Positions 1 through 11,934 are shown, numbered from the stretch's first letter. The stretch: 64,000 nt of DNA from Aphrophora alni (GCA_963513935.1 OY740772.1:9628607-9692606), one strand, 5' to 3'. Numbers and translations: made by a program. The notes: a model not told the origin generated them from the sequence alone.

Positions 1-496
1 ATTGATAAATATTTCTTTAAACAAAAAGTAATACGTCTGACTCTATCAAATGTCACCTTCCAACTGGGCAAACCGCATGTCTGCTTTTGTCTAGATTCAA
101 CATAAGCGTCTTATTTCCAAATTACAAAGTCAGCTAAAAATTAATTGTTCACATACCTTGCACCACGGACACTGCTCAAATCATTTATATGACAACCTGT
201 TCTGTCTGTTATCACAACACAATTATCACTTATATATTTATTACAACTTACAACTAACATTTTATACATCAAATTAATATTTTGGAAATCTATATTAAAT
301 TTTATTCACCCCTGTTTTAATATTGATTTTCAGTCATTCATTTGACTCACGTGGTATTCTCTCTAGTCCAATTATAAATCTCCCGGTTTATTTTCATATT
401 TCAAATCTTAATATAACCATTTCTTGGTATCCAAATTAAAGTTACAATTTTAGGTATCACAAATACCTCATCCAATCTGTGGTTCAATATGTAATA
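1..496. other. AT-rich stretch, no feature recognised
   Basis: No coding potential or repeat structure was recognised on either strand. It ends at the TA dinucleotide (495-496) into which the pogo-like element is inserted. It may be part of the same LTR-like sequence that resumes after that element, but I could not align it convincingly. Confidence 0.4.
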
Positions 497-1571
497 CAGT
501 AAAACTCTCTAATCCGGATTAATGTGGCGCCGGCCGATCCGGATATCGAAAAATCCGGATCTCGGGGTGGCTATTTTTATATATTTAAAGTTGTTTTAAA
601 CGTGAACAAAACGTAGCAAATTTACGTTTTTAGCGCTAAAACGCGTTGCGCTTACGATAAATTGTAGCTTTACCACAGTATTCTAAAAATTAACTACGGT
701 TTTTCAAATTACTGTAATATATAGACATTACGTTTTAACTGTACTATTATGTAATTTTCCGTAGTTTGCCGGTACGGTAACCGGTAACAAAAGTACCAAA
801 AACAACAAAAGGTAGATTAACTAAATAAATATTACAATAGCTATGTTTAAAATTCTACTTATTTTAAGCTGAATGAGGCTCAGCAAGTCAGCATAAAGTA
901 CACAAACAACAATTAATTAGATCTACAGTGTTAACTAAAAATATCAAACGAAAAATGAAGATTAGAAAATTAAACAGTACAATAAATACGTACAGGATTG
1001 TACACGTGAAATTTTGATGAACGTACGATAAATGTTAGTTTTCATTACAGTACAGTAATTTGTACTCACGTCAGTTTTTATTTTAAAAAAGATGTAATGG
1101 TAGCTTGCTTGGCTCGTTGAAGAACACGCTTCTTAGATGTAATATCTCTCCATCTACGAAAAAGAAGGAGATCGGCCGGTGAGGATTCTTCTTGTTCTTC
1201 CACGTAGTCTATCAGCTGTTCAAGTGCTTGAAAAGCTTCGCAATGAGTCATGATTTGTTTTTGTTGTTCATCTTCAACAGGACAGGTGGTGGCTCTGTGT
1301 TCACCAAGTCAATGATGTCACTGTCAGTAAACTCATCTTCCTTCATTCACACCATCACTGTTTATTTTGTCACAACTGGGAACGTTTCTTAGAATCAGAA
1401 CCACACTACTGCCCAGTGCCCAGCTCAAAAACATCGTTCACTACTAATCGGCCCGAAAATATTATTTTTGTATAGAAAATTGTATTTTTATTATTTTTTA
1501 TACGATGGCATACGACGGCCGGATATCGGAGTTTCCGGATATCAGAGATCCGGATCAGAGAGTGTTTACTA
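497..1571 (-). mobile_element. pogo/Tigger-like DNA transposon, degenerate
   Basis: The left end begins CAGTAAAACTCTCTAATCCG and the right end, read in reverse complement, begins AGTAAACACTCTCTGATCCG, so about 23 bp of terminal inverted repeat with three or so mismatches. A CAGT start, a CCGGAT core in the inverted repeat and insertion at TA are typical of the pogo/Tigger branch of Tc1/mariner elements. Further copies of CCGGATATC and CCGGATCTC lie just inside both ends. The right flank has lost a clean TA duplication, probably by point mutation. At 1.07 kb the element is about half the length of an autonomous member and retains only the 3' end of the transposase on the minus strand. Confidence 0.85.
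1078..1371 (-). pseudogene. pogo/Tigger transposase C-terminal fragment
   Basis: On the minus strand, from about 1371 to the stop at 1078-1080, two overlapping frames give the usual tail of a Tigger/Jerky-type transposase. First comes an acidic stretch reading EFTDSDIIDLVNTEP. After one frameshift near 1290 comes a helical tail with EQLIDYVEEQE and LLLFRRWRDI, ending in QATITSFLK and a stop. This is the region after the DDE catalytic domain; the HTH and catalytic parts are absent, so it cannot encode an active enzyme. The last residues fit the pattern Q-x-x-I-x-x-F-L, resembling a PCNA-interacting motif of the kind reported for Drosophila pogo transposase. The fragment lies where the 3' end of the gene should be in a minus-strand pogo element. 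Confidence 0.8.
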
Positions 1572-2990
1572 TTGAAATACAGATTTTTTTTATTCTATAT
1601 ATCTAAAAAAATATTTTAATTTCAAAAAAAAAACTTTCAAAACAGATCCCCATAGATTTCCAATTTAAACAAAAAGTTTCAGTAAGCTAAAAATATTCAT
1701 ATTCTTTTATAGTAACAAAACTTTAAGATAAGAATTTTTCTCTCTCTTAAACTACATTTTATTACATAATTTATTGATTCACCAATTCTACTTATTAGCT
1801 TATTATAATCAATCAACCCACTTATAATTAAATCTTATTTACTATCATCAATAAGACCTCCATCGACGCCTTATTTTAAACTGCCTGTCAATCAACCGCT
1901 ATCTCATTCCGTTCTCAGATGAGTGCTTCTGCTGATTTTAAGTTTCCTTCCACAAATACGTTCCTAATTGCTAAGAAAAAAAATTATCTCTATATTTCTT
2001 CTATCAAGTCTGCATCAAATTATCTCTTAAACCTTTTAGTTATTAATTTTACTTTTTAGAATTAACAATTTTCATTTCTCATTTTATAATTTCAAAATCT
2101 CTTAATTATTATTTAAAATTACATTTCATTACTTAATTATTTTATTTACCCCATCCAAATTACATTACTTTTTTTAGCTTTTCTCATCCCATTATTATTT
2201 ATCTATACAATTAGCGCTTAGATTATTATTACTCAAATTCTTTCCATTTATTCTAAAATTAGATTTATTTTGCTTGCTAGGACAATTTATATTCTCTATA
2301 GATCTTATCAAACATTAAAAACTTCATTATTCATTACTTTACCTCAAATTACAAATATTACTTAACTTCCTTAAAAAACATAGTATAAAAAAATCATCTA
2401 TTTCCTTCAAAAAACTCCTTTTACATTATTATTACTTCATAGTATCTCATCTCAAAACTCATCTCATTATAGGCTTCTCATAACTTAATAACCAGGTTGC
2501 ATTAACTCCTTATAAAAAAAACTTCCTTATTATTATTCATATGCAGAGCTCTTTGGCTACTGTCATATTTCGTCGCAATAAAAAACTCATTTTTTCCCTT
2601 TTTCGTAGAACTCATTGAAAACCTCATTAACTTTAATAATTATGTGTATAGCGCCTCTTGGCTTACTACCACATTTCGTCGTAAATCTCGTAGATCCTCC
2701 ATAATAAAACCTCTTTAATCCCAATAAAACGTCGTAAATTCTTCTTATTTCATCGTAGACTCAAAAAAAAAACTTCTTCTTAACTTAAAACTACCTCTTA
2801 ATGCAACCAAATTACTTTCTTCACAAAACACCTCTTTATAAACTTTATTTCTCTATTTGACACTATCCTTTTCATATTCTTGTAAACTTAATCTTAAAAC
2901 CTTTTATCTCATCATTTTCTTAAAAAATCTCTTCACTTTACTTTATTTATATAAGAAAAAAATCTCAACCATTTCATATAAACCTGATTT
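1572..2990 (-). repeat. LTR-like repeat, family A, copy 1
   Basis: The stretch is non-coding and AT-rich. Its segment at about 2250-2765 is clearly the reverse complement of 39.85-40.42 kb; shared blocks include TCTCTATAGATCT, CTTCATTATTCAT, ATTATAGGCTTCTCATAAC and CACATTTCGTCGTAAATCTC. A more diverged copy in the same orientation lies at 4.9-5.8 kb, where the blocks CTGTCAATCAA and ATAGATTTCCAA can be matched. I call it an LTR because copies 2 and 4 of this family abut a primer-binding-site-like sequence. Exact ends are not defined here. Confidence 0.55.
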
Positions 2991-4494
2991 TAATTATTAT
3001 CCCAGCAAATCACATCATTTCCATTAAACACAATCAATCTTTTTTAATCAAATTACTGTATTCATATAAATTGACTAAATTTAAATGGAGGTTGAAACAA
3101 AATTCATTCACAAACTCTCATCTACAGACACTTTGGACAACTCGTTAACAATATAATCGTTGGTAGCACTCTTAAAACCCTGTAGTTCAATTATATAATT
3201 AGTCACAACCACTAGTATGTTTTATACTAGACAAGTCTAAAATAAGCTTAGCTTGATAAATGGTCATAGACACTGTTCCACAACTGGGAAGGTATATATG
3301 GTTACCTAACCACACCTAGTAAAAGAACTACAGGTTTGGGAAGGTCCTTAGGTATATAAATACACCTAGTGACTTGCCAAGATCTAGTTCCCATCATTAT
3401 CAACTCTTACAGCGTAGTGATATTAATTAACCTGTCAAAACATGTAACGCGCATGCGTCCAACGACATGCTGTTACAGCCAGGAATTTGCACTTTTTAAC
3501 AGCTTATTTTATACAGAAATAATGGATTTGGTTGTTTGAACAGGCTTACAGATTGAAAGGGTGATCTTACGATCACAATAGGAGGTATGTGCAACAAGAT
3601 TTGCTTAATTTTCACTACATAATCATAACGACAGGTATACTGCATATTTGCCTTATTTGAAACATAGATTAATTTACACCCATAGAACGCACACTAGACA
3701 TAAACAATTACATTTCGTCTGAGATTATTGTACTTTGACTAAATTTAGTTTCAGTTGAAAACACATAGTAACCAGGCGAACATTTTAACGATATTGCACT
3801 CTCGGCAGAGAGTTACTCAGACAAGAGAAATGAGTCTGATGAGAAATTCAACGGGTCTCGTCGAGTGTTCGTCAACTGTTAGTTTTTGTTCTAGAAGTAG
3901 AAAATGCCGAAGGACACTCTTTATTCTTCCTTTAATCCTTTATTCACCTCTTCAGTGAGATTGACACACAAGATCTCACAAAAATTATGTTTACTTAAAC
4001 AAACATGTTTCAATGTCGCCATCCTCAGTGATACATGAGCTACAATAACTAAACTATAACTATTTGTCGAGCTCAATATGTATTTATATAATTGTCATGT
4101 TTTTTCACCCAGTCCTACCTGCACGACTCCAAGTTTAATACTGACAGATATTATGTGATACCCCTCTCTTTTTGATTCAATATTTTATATAAGCTGACTT
4201 ATCATTAGGAGATGATAAAATAATTATATCTTTTTTTTTTATATTCTAAAATATTATCTGAACTCATAATAATAAATAATGGCTTAATGACACATTCACT
4301 GCACCAGTAGTCCCAATTTCTTATTAAATCTGTTATTAAACTCTTGCTGCTAAGGAAAAATCTATCAAAACATATGCCCGATTTATCAATATCCAGGAGC
4401 GAAGGAAATTAACTCTATCATGAGAGATACTCTGTAACTATATGAAATACAAAGGTTTTGATTTTACTTTATAATAATGCTATGTTCTAATCTT
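2991..4494. other. no gene recognised; possible short internal region between two LTR-like copies
   Basis: This lies between the PBS-like site at 4495-4505 and LTR-like copy 1, as a short internal region of a minus-strand LTR element would. No gag or pol similarity could be read. A promoter-like TATATAAA sits on the plus strand near 3350, but nothing else supports a transcript. Confidence 0.3.
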
Positions 4495-4505
4495 GTTGGG
4501 CGCCA
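4495..4505 (-). other. primer-binding-site-like sequence of a minus-strand LTR element
   Basis: Read on the minus strand, a terminal TTTACA is followed after two bases by TGGCGCCCAAC. LTRs end in CA, and a start TGGCGCC is the usual tRNA-complementary site of many retroelements. The same arrangement, ATTACA then TGGCGCC, occurs on the plus strand at 46846-46861 beside related sequence. Confidence 0.55.
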
Positions 4506-4508
4506 TTT

Positions 4509-5960
4509 TGTAAAGCTTTTGTTTACAAAAAATAAATAAAAATTTTAATTTTAAATTTAATTTAACGTTTAAAATTTAAAAACTGAATACTAATATCTCT
4601 AGGGTCGTGATTTCTTTAAAATAGTGTACTTAATGGAATATTGGAATGAAACAATAAAAGTCCTTTTTTAAGCTGAAATGTACATGTTATTTATTCATAT
4701 TAAACACACATAATAAGAATACATATAAATTAGCAAATTCAAACAATATTTTTTAAGCTAATACATCCTACACAGTTATTCCATTATATTCAAAACTCAA
4801 AATAAAAAAATAAGTTTTATTGACATTAGCTTTTGTAACTATCGTAAATTATATGACCTAGTTACGTTCATATATTAAAGTTACTTAAAGAAAATAAAAA
4901 ACTTTAAAAAATTTAATTCAATAGATTTCCAAAACTACTAACTTCAGCAGCTAAGAATATTTATATACATGTAAACATGATAAATAAGAAATATTCTCTC
5001 TATTTAGACTTATTTCCTATTTCCTAATTTTTTTTCTTATTGAAACTAACTATTTGTATGCCCTATCACTTAGTTATCTCTAAACAAAAATCACTTAGCG
5101 CTAAAACTTATTTCTAGTCATGAATAAACCCACATCAGGTTTCTTATCTCTTTCCGTTGATTGAAAAACCTTTACATCAATACTTTTTATTGACTTTGAC
5201 TGTCAATCAAACCTTATCTCTCGTCTCAAGTCTGCCAGCACATCCTGTCTACTTAGCTTTTCCTTTCCCATGCACAATACCATTTGCCAAGATAAATATA
5301 ATCCACATTTCCTCTTCTAAAAAACAATTTTCATTAAGTTACATCTTAGAACTTATTTATCTTATAACTTTACTTTATTAACATTTTTTATCTCTTTCTA
5401 ATTATGAAATCAAAAATCTCCTCATTTAAAATTACTTTAAATCATCTCAAACTACATTCAACTTTTTAATTCCAAATTTACATTATTATTTATTTTAACT
5501 TGATTTTAATTATTACTCTTATTTATTAAACTCTCCATTCTTCTTTGTTTTGCTGGGACAAAACGTTCTTAATTGATTCTACTAGTTACTAATATTTCCT
5601 TATCTTTAACAAAATCTCTTAAAAAAAAAAAAAATCATTATCTCAAAAAACTTACAAAACTCATCTATCTTAACAAAAAATCTCCTTTACAATTGTATCA
5701 TTTCTTAGTATTTCATTTTATTGAAAAATTATCTTAAATTTATACATTATTTATTTATATTTAGAAATCTATTTTATTTATAAATTGATTCTGTTCAATG
5801 CTGAAAATCATCAGATACGCATTTGACTCAAGCCATCCCAACTACATTACCCGTGATTTTAAATATTTAACCAAACCAACATATTCTAAGTGTCACACAT
5901 TCAGTTGCAACTTCTTGATAAAAAAAAAAAGAAATTAATTTAATCTTATTCTTCATAAAG
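4509..5960 (-). repeat. LTR-like repeat, family A, copy 2
   Basis: The minus-strand end at 4509-4514 abuts the PBS-like site. The terminal 200 bases resemble the plus-strand sequence at 46.66-46.85 kb, sharing CATTTCAG, AAGTACACT and a CGACC-(T/C)-AGAGA block in the same order. Further in, it resembles copy 1. The outer boundary near 5960 is a guess, since the copy grades into unassigned AT-rich sequence. Confidence 0.5.
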
Positions 5961-6595
5961 AGAAATTGAATTTATTATAAAGTATATTTTTTACGGAAAA
6001 CAAATAAATTTCCAATCAGCTAGTTTCTTAAAAAAGAGTTTAACATATTAAATTTATTTTGAAACACAAGACATTTCGTCCTATTAATCAAAAAGCATCA
6101 AGTAATAAATTCAAACTTATAATATTGTAAATTTCTAAACTATCACAAACACATACTTTATTTTACATAGTTTATAGGTGCTATACCAAGTCACGTTTTC
6201 CTTTTTGAACAAATAAACTTTCCATCTGAAGTCACTCTTTCCATTGTTATCCACGTCCGGATGCCGATTCGTCGAAATCGTTGTGGCCTTTGCTTCATAT
6301 TTTACAAAAAAAAAACACATTTATTGTTCATATTATGAAAATAGTATATACCAATGTTCAAACAGTTCTATTTCTTACATTGTAACACAAAATTCAACTT
6401 CAACTAATTTCTTTTGACAAAGCCTATATGTGAATAGTTCCTTCTTTTCCCCAACTGACTGTACATCCTATCTACAGTATCTGTCTTTGACGCATCTGTT
6501 CTCAGACCCCTGACCTACTTTTAACCTTCATCCCACTGATACCGAATCGTCCTCAACTAGACATTCAAAGCACCTGTTTATAAGAAAGAGTGTCT
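5961..6595. other. probable 3' part of the minus-strand Gypsy element, non-coding
   Basis: On the minus strand, a block around 6430-6490 containing TGTACAGTCAGT and an AAAAGAAGGAA stretch corresponds to 46240-46300 on the plus strand, where it lies between an integrase tail and a G-rich tract. This suggests the post-integrase region of the same element family. No ORF is supported. Confidence 0.4.
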
Positions 6596-7400
6596 ACGAA
6601 TTTATAATGAATTGTGCAAATTTTCACGTGGAAAAGTAATAGATTTTGAAGAAAAAATTGTTATGGCTAGGAAAACGTTAAAGTTAAGGGCAAATCAGAG
6701 AAAGAACTAAAAAACATGATGAAAAACTAAAACCAATAAAATTTAAAATAGGAGATTTAGTATTAGTGAGAAATCTTTTTTTATCTTCAAATTTAAGAAG
6801 AGGAATAGGGACATATAATGTTACGCAGTTAAGGAAATACTTTTGTAGGAATGAGGGTAAACCATAGAGAGAAAGGAAGCAATTAAAAAATAAAATTCAA
6901 GACTAGTTAACGTTTTAAGAAATTTAAAATCAAGTAAAACGATTTTATTCAATTTTGTCAATTACAAAACTAATGCTTTCAAAAAATGTTTTTTTTTGTA
7001 TTATTCTTAGGTTTGATAACAAATGACTTTTAACTAACACTAATGTCTATGTTTAAATTTGACTTGATTTTAAATTTCTTAAAAAGTTAACTAGTCTTGA
7101 ATTATATTTTTTAATTTGACCCTTTTTTTCAAATTGCTTCCTTTCTCTCTATGGTTTTACCCTCATTCCTACAAAAGTATTTCCTTAACTGCGTAACATT
7201 ATATGCCCCTATTCCTCTTCTTAAATTTGAAGATAAAAATGATTTCTCACTAATACTAAATCTCCTATTTCAAATTTTATTGGTTTTAGTTTTTTATCAT
7301 GTTTTAGTTCTTTCTCTGATTTGCCTTTAACTTTAACGTTTTCCTAGCCATAACAATTTTTTCTTCAAAATCTATTACTTTTCCATTGGAAATTTGCACA
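6596..7400. repeat. inverted duplication of a Gypsy integrase 3' segment
   Basis: Two arms, about 6596-6960 and 7055-7400, are near-identical reverse complements separated by roughly 95 bases. Both contain the integrase tail coding for GDLVLVR, on the plus strand in the left arm and on the minus strand in the right arm. They differ by scattered substitutions and small indels, so the duplication is not brand new. A minus-strand element should carry this segment once, so the left arm is the extra, flipped copy. A local inverted duplication or template switch is the simplest explanation. Confidence 0.85.
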
Positions 7401-8043
7401 ATTCATTAGAAATTCGTGGACATTCTTTCTTGAACTTATTTCATAATATGAACTATCATTTATTGATTCATGAATGAAACAATTTACACAATTTTCGATA
7501 AATTTTATATATTGGGGCCATTTTGTATGACGATCATGTACATAAGTTCTAAACATTCCACCTAATTCTCTCATACAACGTTCACTTGGATTACTTTGTG
7601 GATGATATAATGAAGTATGTCTTATTTGGATATTTTCTATTTCTAGAATTTCTTTCCACACATTAGACTGAAACTGACTACCATGATCACTTAAAATTAC
7701 ATTTTGGTTTCCCTACTTCTCTGATATATTCATTTACAATAATACAATGCCAATTGCTCTTTTTTACTGGATACAATTTGATAAATTTTGAAAAGACGTC
7801 TAAAAATACAAAAACATATCTCACCCCACCACTTCCAATTGGTAATTCTCCAAATAAATCAACAGCAACTAAATCCAATTCATTTTCTGGCAAAATATTT
7901 ATCATTAAGCCTTCTTGTTTCTTATTTGAAATTTTACTCTTTTGACATGGTTTAATTTGTAATCGAATTTCATTTTCTAATTTTGGATATTCAAACAATT
8001 CCTTTAATATTTTGTAACATTTCACCGGTCCTATATCTCTCAT
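7055..8043 (-). pseudogene. Ty3/Gypsy integrase, broken
   Basis: Read on the minus strand in two main frames. Upstream (8043-7687) is the end of the zinc-binding domain, where the last pair of the HHCC finger reads CQKSK, so one cysteine is now serine. The catalytic core starts with DLVAVDLFGELP (first Asp). A frameshift near 7690 is followed by LSDHGSQFQ (second Asp), then HPQSNPSERCMRELGG (catalytic Glu in SER). The tail after 7400 holds a GDLVLVR motif like the C-terminal module of Gypsy integrases, with several stops. All three catalytic acids are visible, but the reading frame is split at least twice. It follows the RNase H remnant in the order normal for a Gypsy pol gene. Confidence 0.85.
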
Positions 8044-8339
8044 GACAATAGTTTATTATTAATTCTATCAAAGTTCTTGGTAAACATATTTTTAAATTAT
8101 TAGTCTTTTTTGATTTTTAAACAAAACTCCATTATACACCATATAACATTTTCTTAATTCATCAAATTTATCATTATTATTATTTATTAATTCTACCATT
8201 TTTTTGAAATCTTTCATCTTCCTTTTGTTCAATTCCTAATCTCTTAAACGCTGTTCTCAAAATTTTATCTTGTTTCAACAATTTTTTATCAGTGTGTAAA
8301 TGGATTTTTTTTATTAAATGTTCATTTCCTGTTTATACC

Positions 8340-8651
8340 ATTTCATTATTATTTGTTCTCGAAATTACATCAGCTACAATATTTTGTTTACCTGGACAAT
8401 ATTCTACTTCTAAATTGTATTCTTGCAAAAATAAAATCCATCTTAAAAGCCGACCATGAGTTAATTTACAGTTCTTTAAAAAATTTAATGCCTTGTGATC
8501 TGATCTATACTAAGTAACTCCTTTTCAGTGACTGTATAGTTAATTTCGCTGCTATAATTCGACTGGCGAACGCTATAACTAAATGATCTTCATTTTTTTC
8601 CTAATTGATATAGAACTGCTCCCAATGCAATATCTCTGATGCATCTGTATT
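8340..8651 (-). pseudogene. Ty3/Gypsy RNase H, 5' cut by an insertion
   Basis: On the minus strand this begins immediately after the nested transposon with NTDASE, the first RNase H Asp context, then after one frameshift ALGAVLYQ. Next come NYTVTEKELLSI (catalytic Glu region), a segment with THGR, and near the end PGKQNIVADVISR, with the last Asp of the domain. Several single-base frameshifts and stops interrupt it. It joins the RT remnant on the other side of the 8654-10955 insertion: the residue before the break is the Leu of FYL and the one after is the Asn of NTDAS. Confidence 0.8.
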
Positions 8652-8653
8652 TA

Positions 8654-10955
8654 TTGTTGAATTAAAAGTAAAAGAGCATTCGGAACTAGCGAGCCGATGC
8701 TGGCTCGGGGAGGTGGGAGGGGTTTCAGGACCGGCCGGCTACACTGTTGCCATTTCGTTCAGTCAACCACTACTACTTCTACCCCCCCCCACATCAAAAC
8801 AAACAAACTGTCATAGTCTCCCCTTCAGAGTAAATAATGCCAAGTTCTGGCTGGTTATACAGGGTGACAAAAAAAAACTTTTCAGGACTTCGGACTTTCG
8901 CACGAATATGGGGTCTACCGTGCTTCTTTATCACTGTATTATCCTCAGACATAATATACAACTGACCTATTTCAAACACACCTGTCAAAAATACACAACA
9001 CTGCAGAGACCGAAAACAAGGTTAATATTCGAACAGCGAGTTTAGTTTTTTTGAAATGTTTCGAGTATTATTAACCCTACAACCGCTCAATGTTAAAGGT
9101 TTTATTTTCTTAAAAAATTAATAAAAAATATTAATTTTACACAAAACCTAAATTATAAGAAATCATTTTTCTCAGAAAGATGCATAGAATTCATCTATGT
9201 AAATTTTTTTTTTTTTGTAACGGTTTTGGAGTAAGTATGTTACATGTCAAAAACGACGTTATCATTTTTCAAGAAAAACCTGATTCATCCAAAATCAAAA
9301 GCTTACCACCTTTTTCTAAGATATACAAAAGTTTTGTGTACTATTTGTGAATATATTTAGGAAAAAAATAAACAAATTTGTTATATTTTAAAAATAAAAA
9401 AAAATTTTTTTTCGAAAAAACTGAATTTTCTCTTTATTTTTTCCAAAAAACATAAAAAATAGTAAAATATATTTTATACAGAACTTCTATATATCATTAT
9501 GTCCAGAAAGGTGAATAGAATTTAGTTGTGCAGTGCAAAAAAATGTTACATGAATCACATTTGGAGTTTTTTGGTCAAATACCAAAAAATCGAGAGTAAC
9601 GGAGAGTAAAATTTCACAGAAATGGTAATCAAAAACATACTAATACATTTTTTTGCAATTTTTTCAACCATTATTTGAGATTTCTAATATATTTGTGAAT
9701 ATATTTAGGGGAAAAAAATAATAATATGTTACATTTTAAAAATAAAAACAACGTATTTGACTAATAAGTGATACTCTGATGGTTGAGGTTAGGTTTGTAA
9801 CCTCCACAATTTAGCCTCACTAGTAACAATCTGAAGATAGGCCAAAGACAAAAACATTAGATTTTAATAAGAAAATATATACTTTACAAAGAATAACACA
9901 CATATTCACTTTTATAATCATATAAAACACTAAATATAAGAAAATATGCATATAGGCTGGACTTACAATATTAGCCTAGGTTATCTCAAATATGAACCGT
10001 TCAAAAACTAAACTATCACTCAAAAACATAAACTTTAGATATAAAAACACATATATTGTAACTTGTATACACAATTTATATACAATTTGTATACACAAAC
10101 CTTCAAAATAACAAATATCTAACCCCAAAACAATATGCACCACGCCTTTTATTACAGTATTTACGTCACACAATTGATACGTTTGGAGAACAAAACAAAA
10201 CCTTTTTAGTAACTATTTGTCACCATCAAGTGGTACCAACTTATAGAATGGAATTTCCCCTACAACTTAGTGTAAAGAAAAATCATTTTAAAACCATAGA
10301 GAAACAAATACGTGTATTCCTAAAATGCACCGAATGACAACTGAATTTTGTGTCGTCAGGTTTGTTCTCTGCTCAACTAGGAATATCTCTGGATCTGTTA
10401 GACGCAGAATAATTTGTAATCTATGGTTAGAAAGAGAAACATGTGATCTATAGACAGTGTTTTAGTTGACTTAAATGACAGAAAAATAGAGTTGTAATGA
10501 TATCGGGAAAATGGCTTCGTGTTTTACGAAAAGACGCAGAGTTGAAAATTACAATTTTACGCAACAAAAATACGCGAACTTCACCAATTTTTGGAATATT
10601 ATTTATAACGTTTTGTGGTATTTTTTTGCATGATTATGTATCTACGGAATATTAGCTTTCCAACAGTATTTTTTTTATTGCGATAGGACGATTCTAAGTG
10701 GGCGAAATGTTGAATTGCAAAATATGTGTTTTATAGCCAACTTGTCCGGGAGAATGGGTACGATTTTGGGTCTTTAACAGAGCACTCAAGACAGCAACAC
10801 CCGACTGAGTAAACAAGGCGCAACCATGGCAACCATTGGCACAAAGGGGAAGGGTATGGTCTCTGATTGAACGAGAAACGTCGAACCTCCCCGAGGAACT
10901 TCGGCCGCCTTCGGCATCGCTAGTTCCCAATACTCTTTTACTTTTAATTCAATTA
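8654..10955. mobile_element. nested TIR DNA transposon, non-autonomous, 2.3 kb
   Basis: The ends are inverted repeats of about 38 bp. The left end contains GAATTAAAAGTAAAAGAG, then CATTCGGAACTAGCGA. The right end, reversed, contains the same 18 bases, then TATTGGGAACTAGCGA. A TA dinucleotide flanks it on both sides (8652-8653 and 10956-10957), and removing it with one TA restores continuity of the RT and RNase H reading. The interior has no recognisable transposase. It includes a roughly 345-bp imperfect internal duplication (motif GTGAATATATTTAGG near 9347 and 9693) and GC-richer ends. The TA duplication suggests the Tc1/mariner superfamily, but the TIR matches no family I know. Confidence 0.8.
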
Positions 10956-10957
10956 TA

Positions 10958-11520
10958 GATAGAAAGGTTTTTCAAAATTTGGATGTTGTAATATTATTGT
11001 TTCCAAAAATGCCTTTTTTATTTTTTCAAATATTATTGTCTCTTTTTCTCCCCAATTCCATGATTTAATATTATTCCCTAATAAATGTGTAAATTTACTC
11101 CTAAGCTCTGCATAATTCCCTTGAAATTTTCTATAATAGTTACATAATCCTAAAAAACTTTGTAATTGTTTTAGATTTTTTGGTTCTGGAAATTCTTGAA
11201 TAACTTTAGTTTTTTCTTGGTCTGGTTCTATTCCTGTATCTGATATATCATAGCCTAAAAATTTCATTCCTTTTCTACAAAAAACTGAATTCTTAATTTT
11301 AATGGTTACATTATACATATTCAATCTTTCAAAAGTTGTCTCAGATGCTTCATACGTTCTTCAAAAGATTTTGATGCAATACAAACATCATGTAGATATA
11401 CAGTTGTAAATGCCATAACTTCTGGTCCTAAAATCATACTTAATCCTTTTAAAAATATTGACGTGCTAACATTCAACCCAAATGGAAGTACGATTTACAC
11501 TATTGGCCGAAGGTACTTGG
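10958..11520 (-). pseudogene. Ty3/Gypsy reverse transcriptase, palm to connection, broken
   Basis: Read on the minus strand, the fragment opens with VLPFGLN followed by ST-IF-KGL, the usual LPFGL block of Gypsy RT. The catalytic box reads YLHDV instead of the family's Y-x-D-D, so the first Asp is replaced by His. After SFEERMKHL there is a frameshift near 11325. Then come KFLGYDIS, EKTKVIQEFPEP and LQSFLGLCNYYRKF, the thumb/connection signature. It ends at FYL where the nested transposon is inserted. N-terminal RT, protease and gag are missing upstream, where homology stops near 11520. Confidence 0.9.
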
Positions 11521-11533
11521 TAGAACCCCATTT

Positions 11534-11930
11534 TAATGAAAAAACAAACAAACACAATATTTAGTAAATTCTACAATTTCATTGAGTATTGCTGACCAAC
11601 GTTTCGCCAGCAACGGCATTTACAAGGCAGCGACCGCTTCAAGCTCTTACTATCGACTGACTAAAATATCTGTTGCCGCTATAAACCTTCCTTGGTCAAA
11701 CACGTGTTTTGCACTTTTCTTAATTACAATGTTTATAATATTTTTAACTATATCTATACATTGAATACATTTCTCTGATCAATTTCTACCACTCACTTTG
11801 TTTTCAAATTTTGTCTCTTTTAAGTTATTCAAGGAAAATAAACGCTCTATTTGAATGTTATATGTTTAGAACACGCCCCTTTCCTCTCTCAAACCTACCA
11901 ATGTCTCGCAAGCTCAAAGATTCACCCGCT
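11534..11930. other. no feature recognised
   Basis: A short GC-richer patch (about 11600-11700) gives a 60-residue ORF without resemblance to anything I know. It marks sequence beyond the broken end of the minus-strand Gypsy element. Confidence 0.3.
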
Positions 11931-11934
11931 ATGT

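Noticed and set aside
8713..9045. 110-codon ORF at the left end of the nested transposon
   Set aside because: No transposase motif; it runs through a C9 tract and the GC-rich end; a second ORF overlaps on the other strand.
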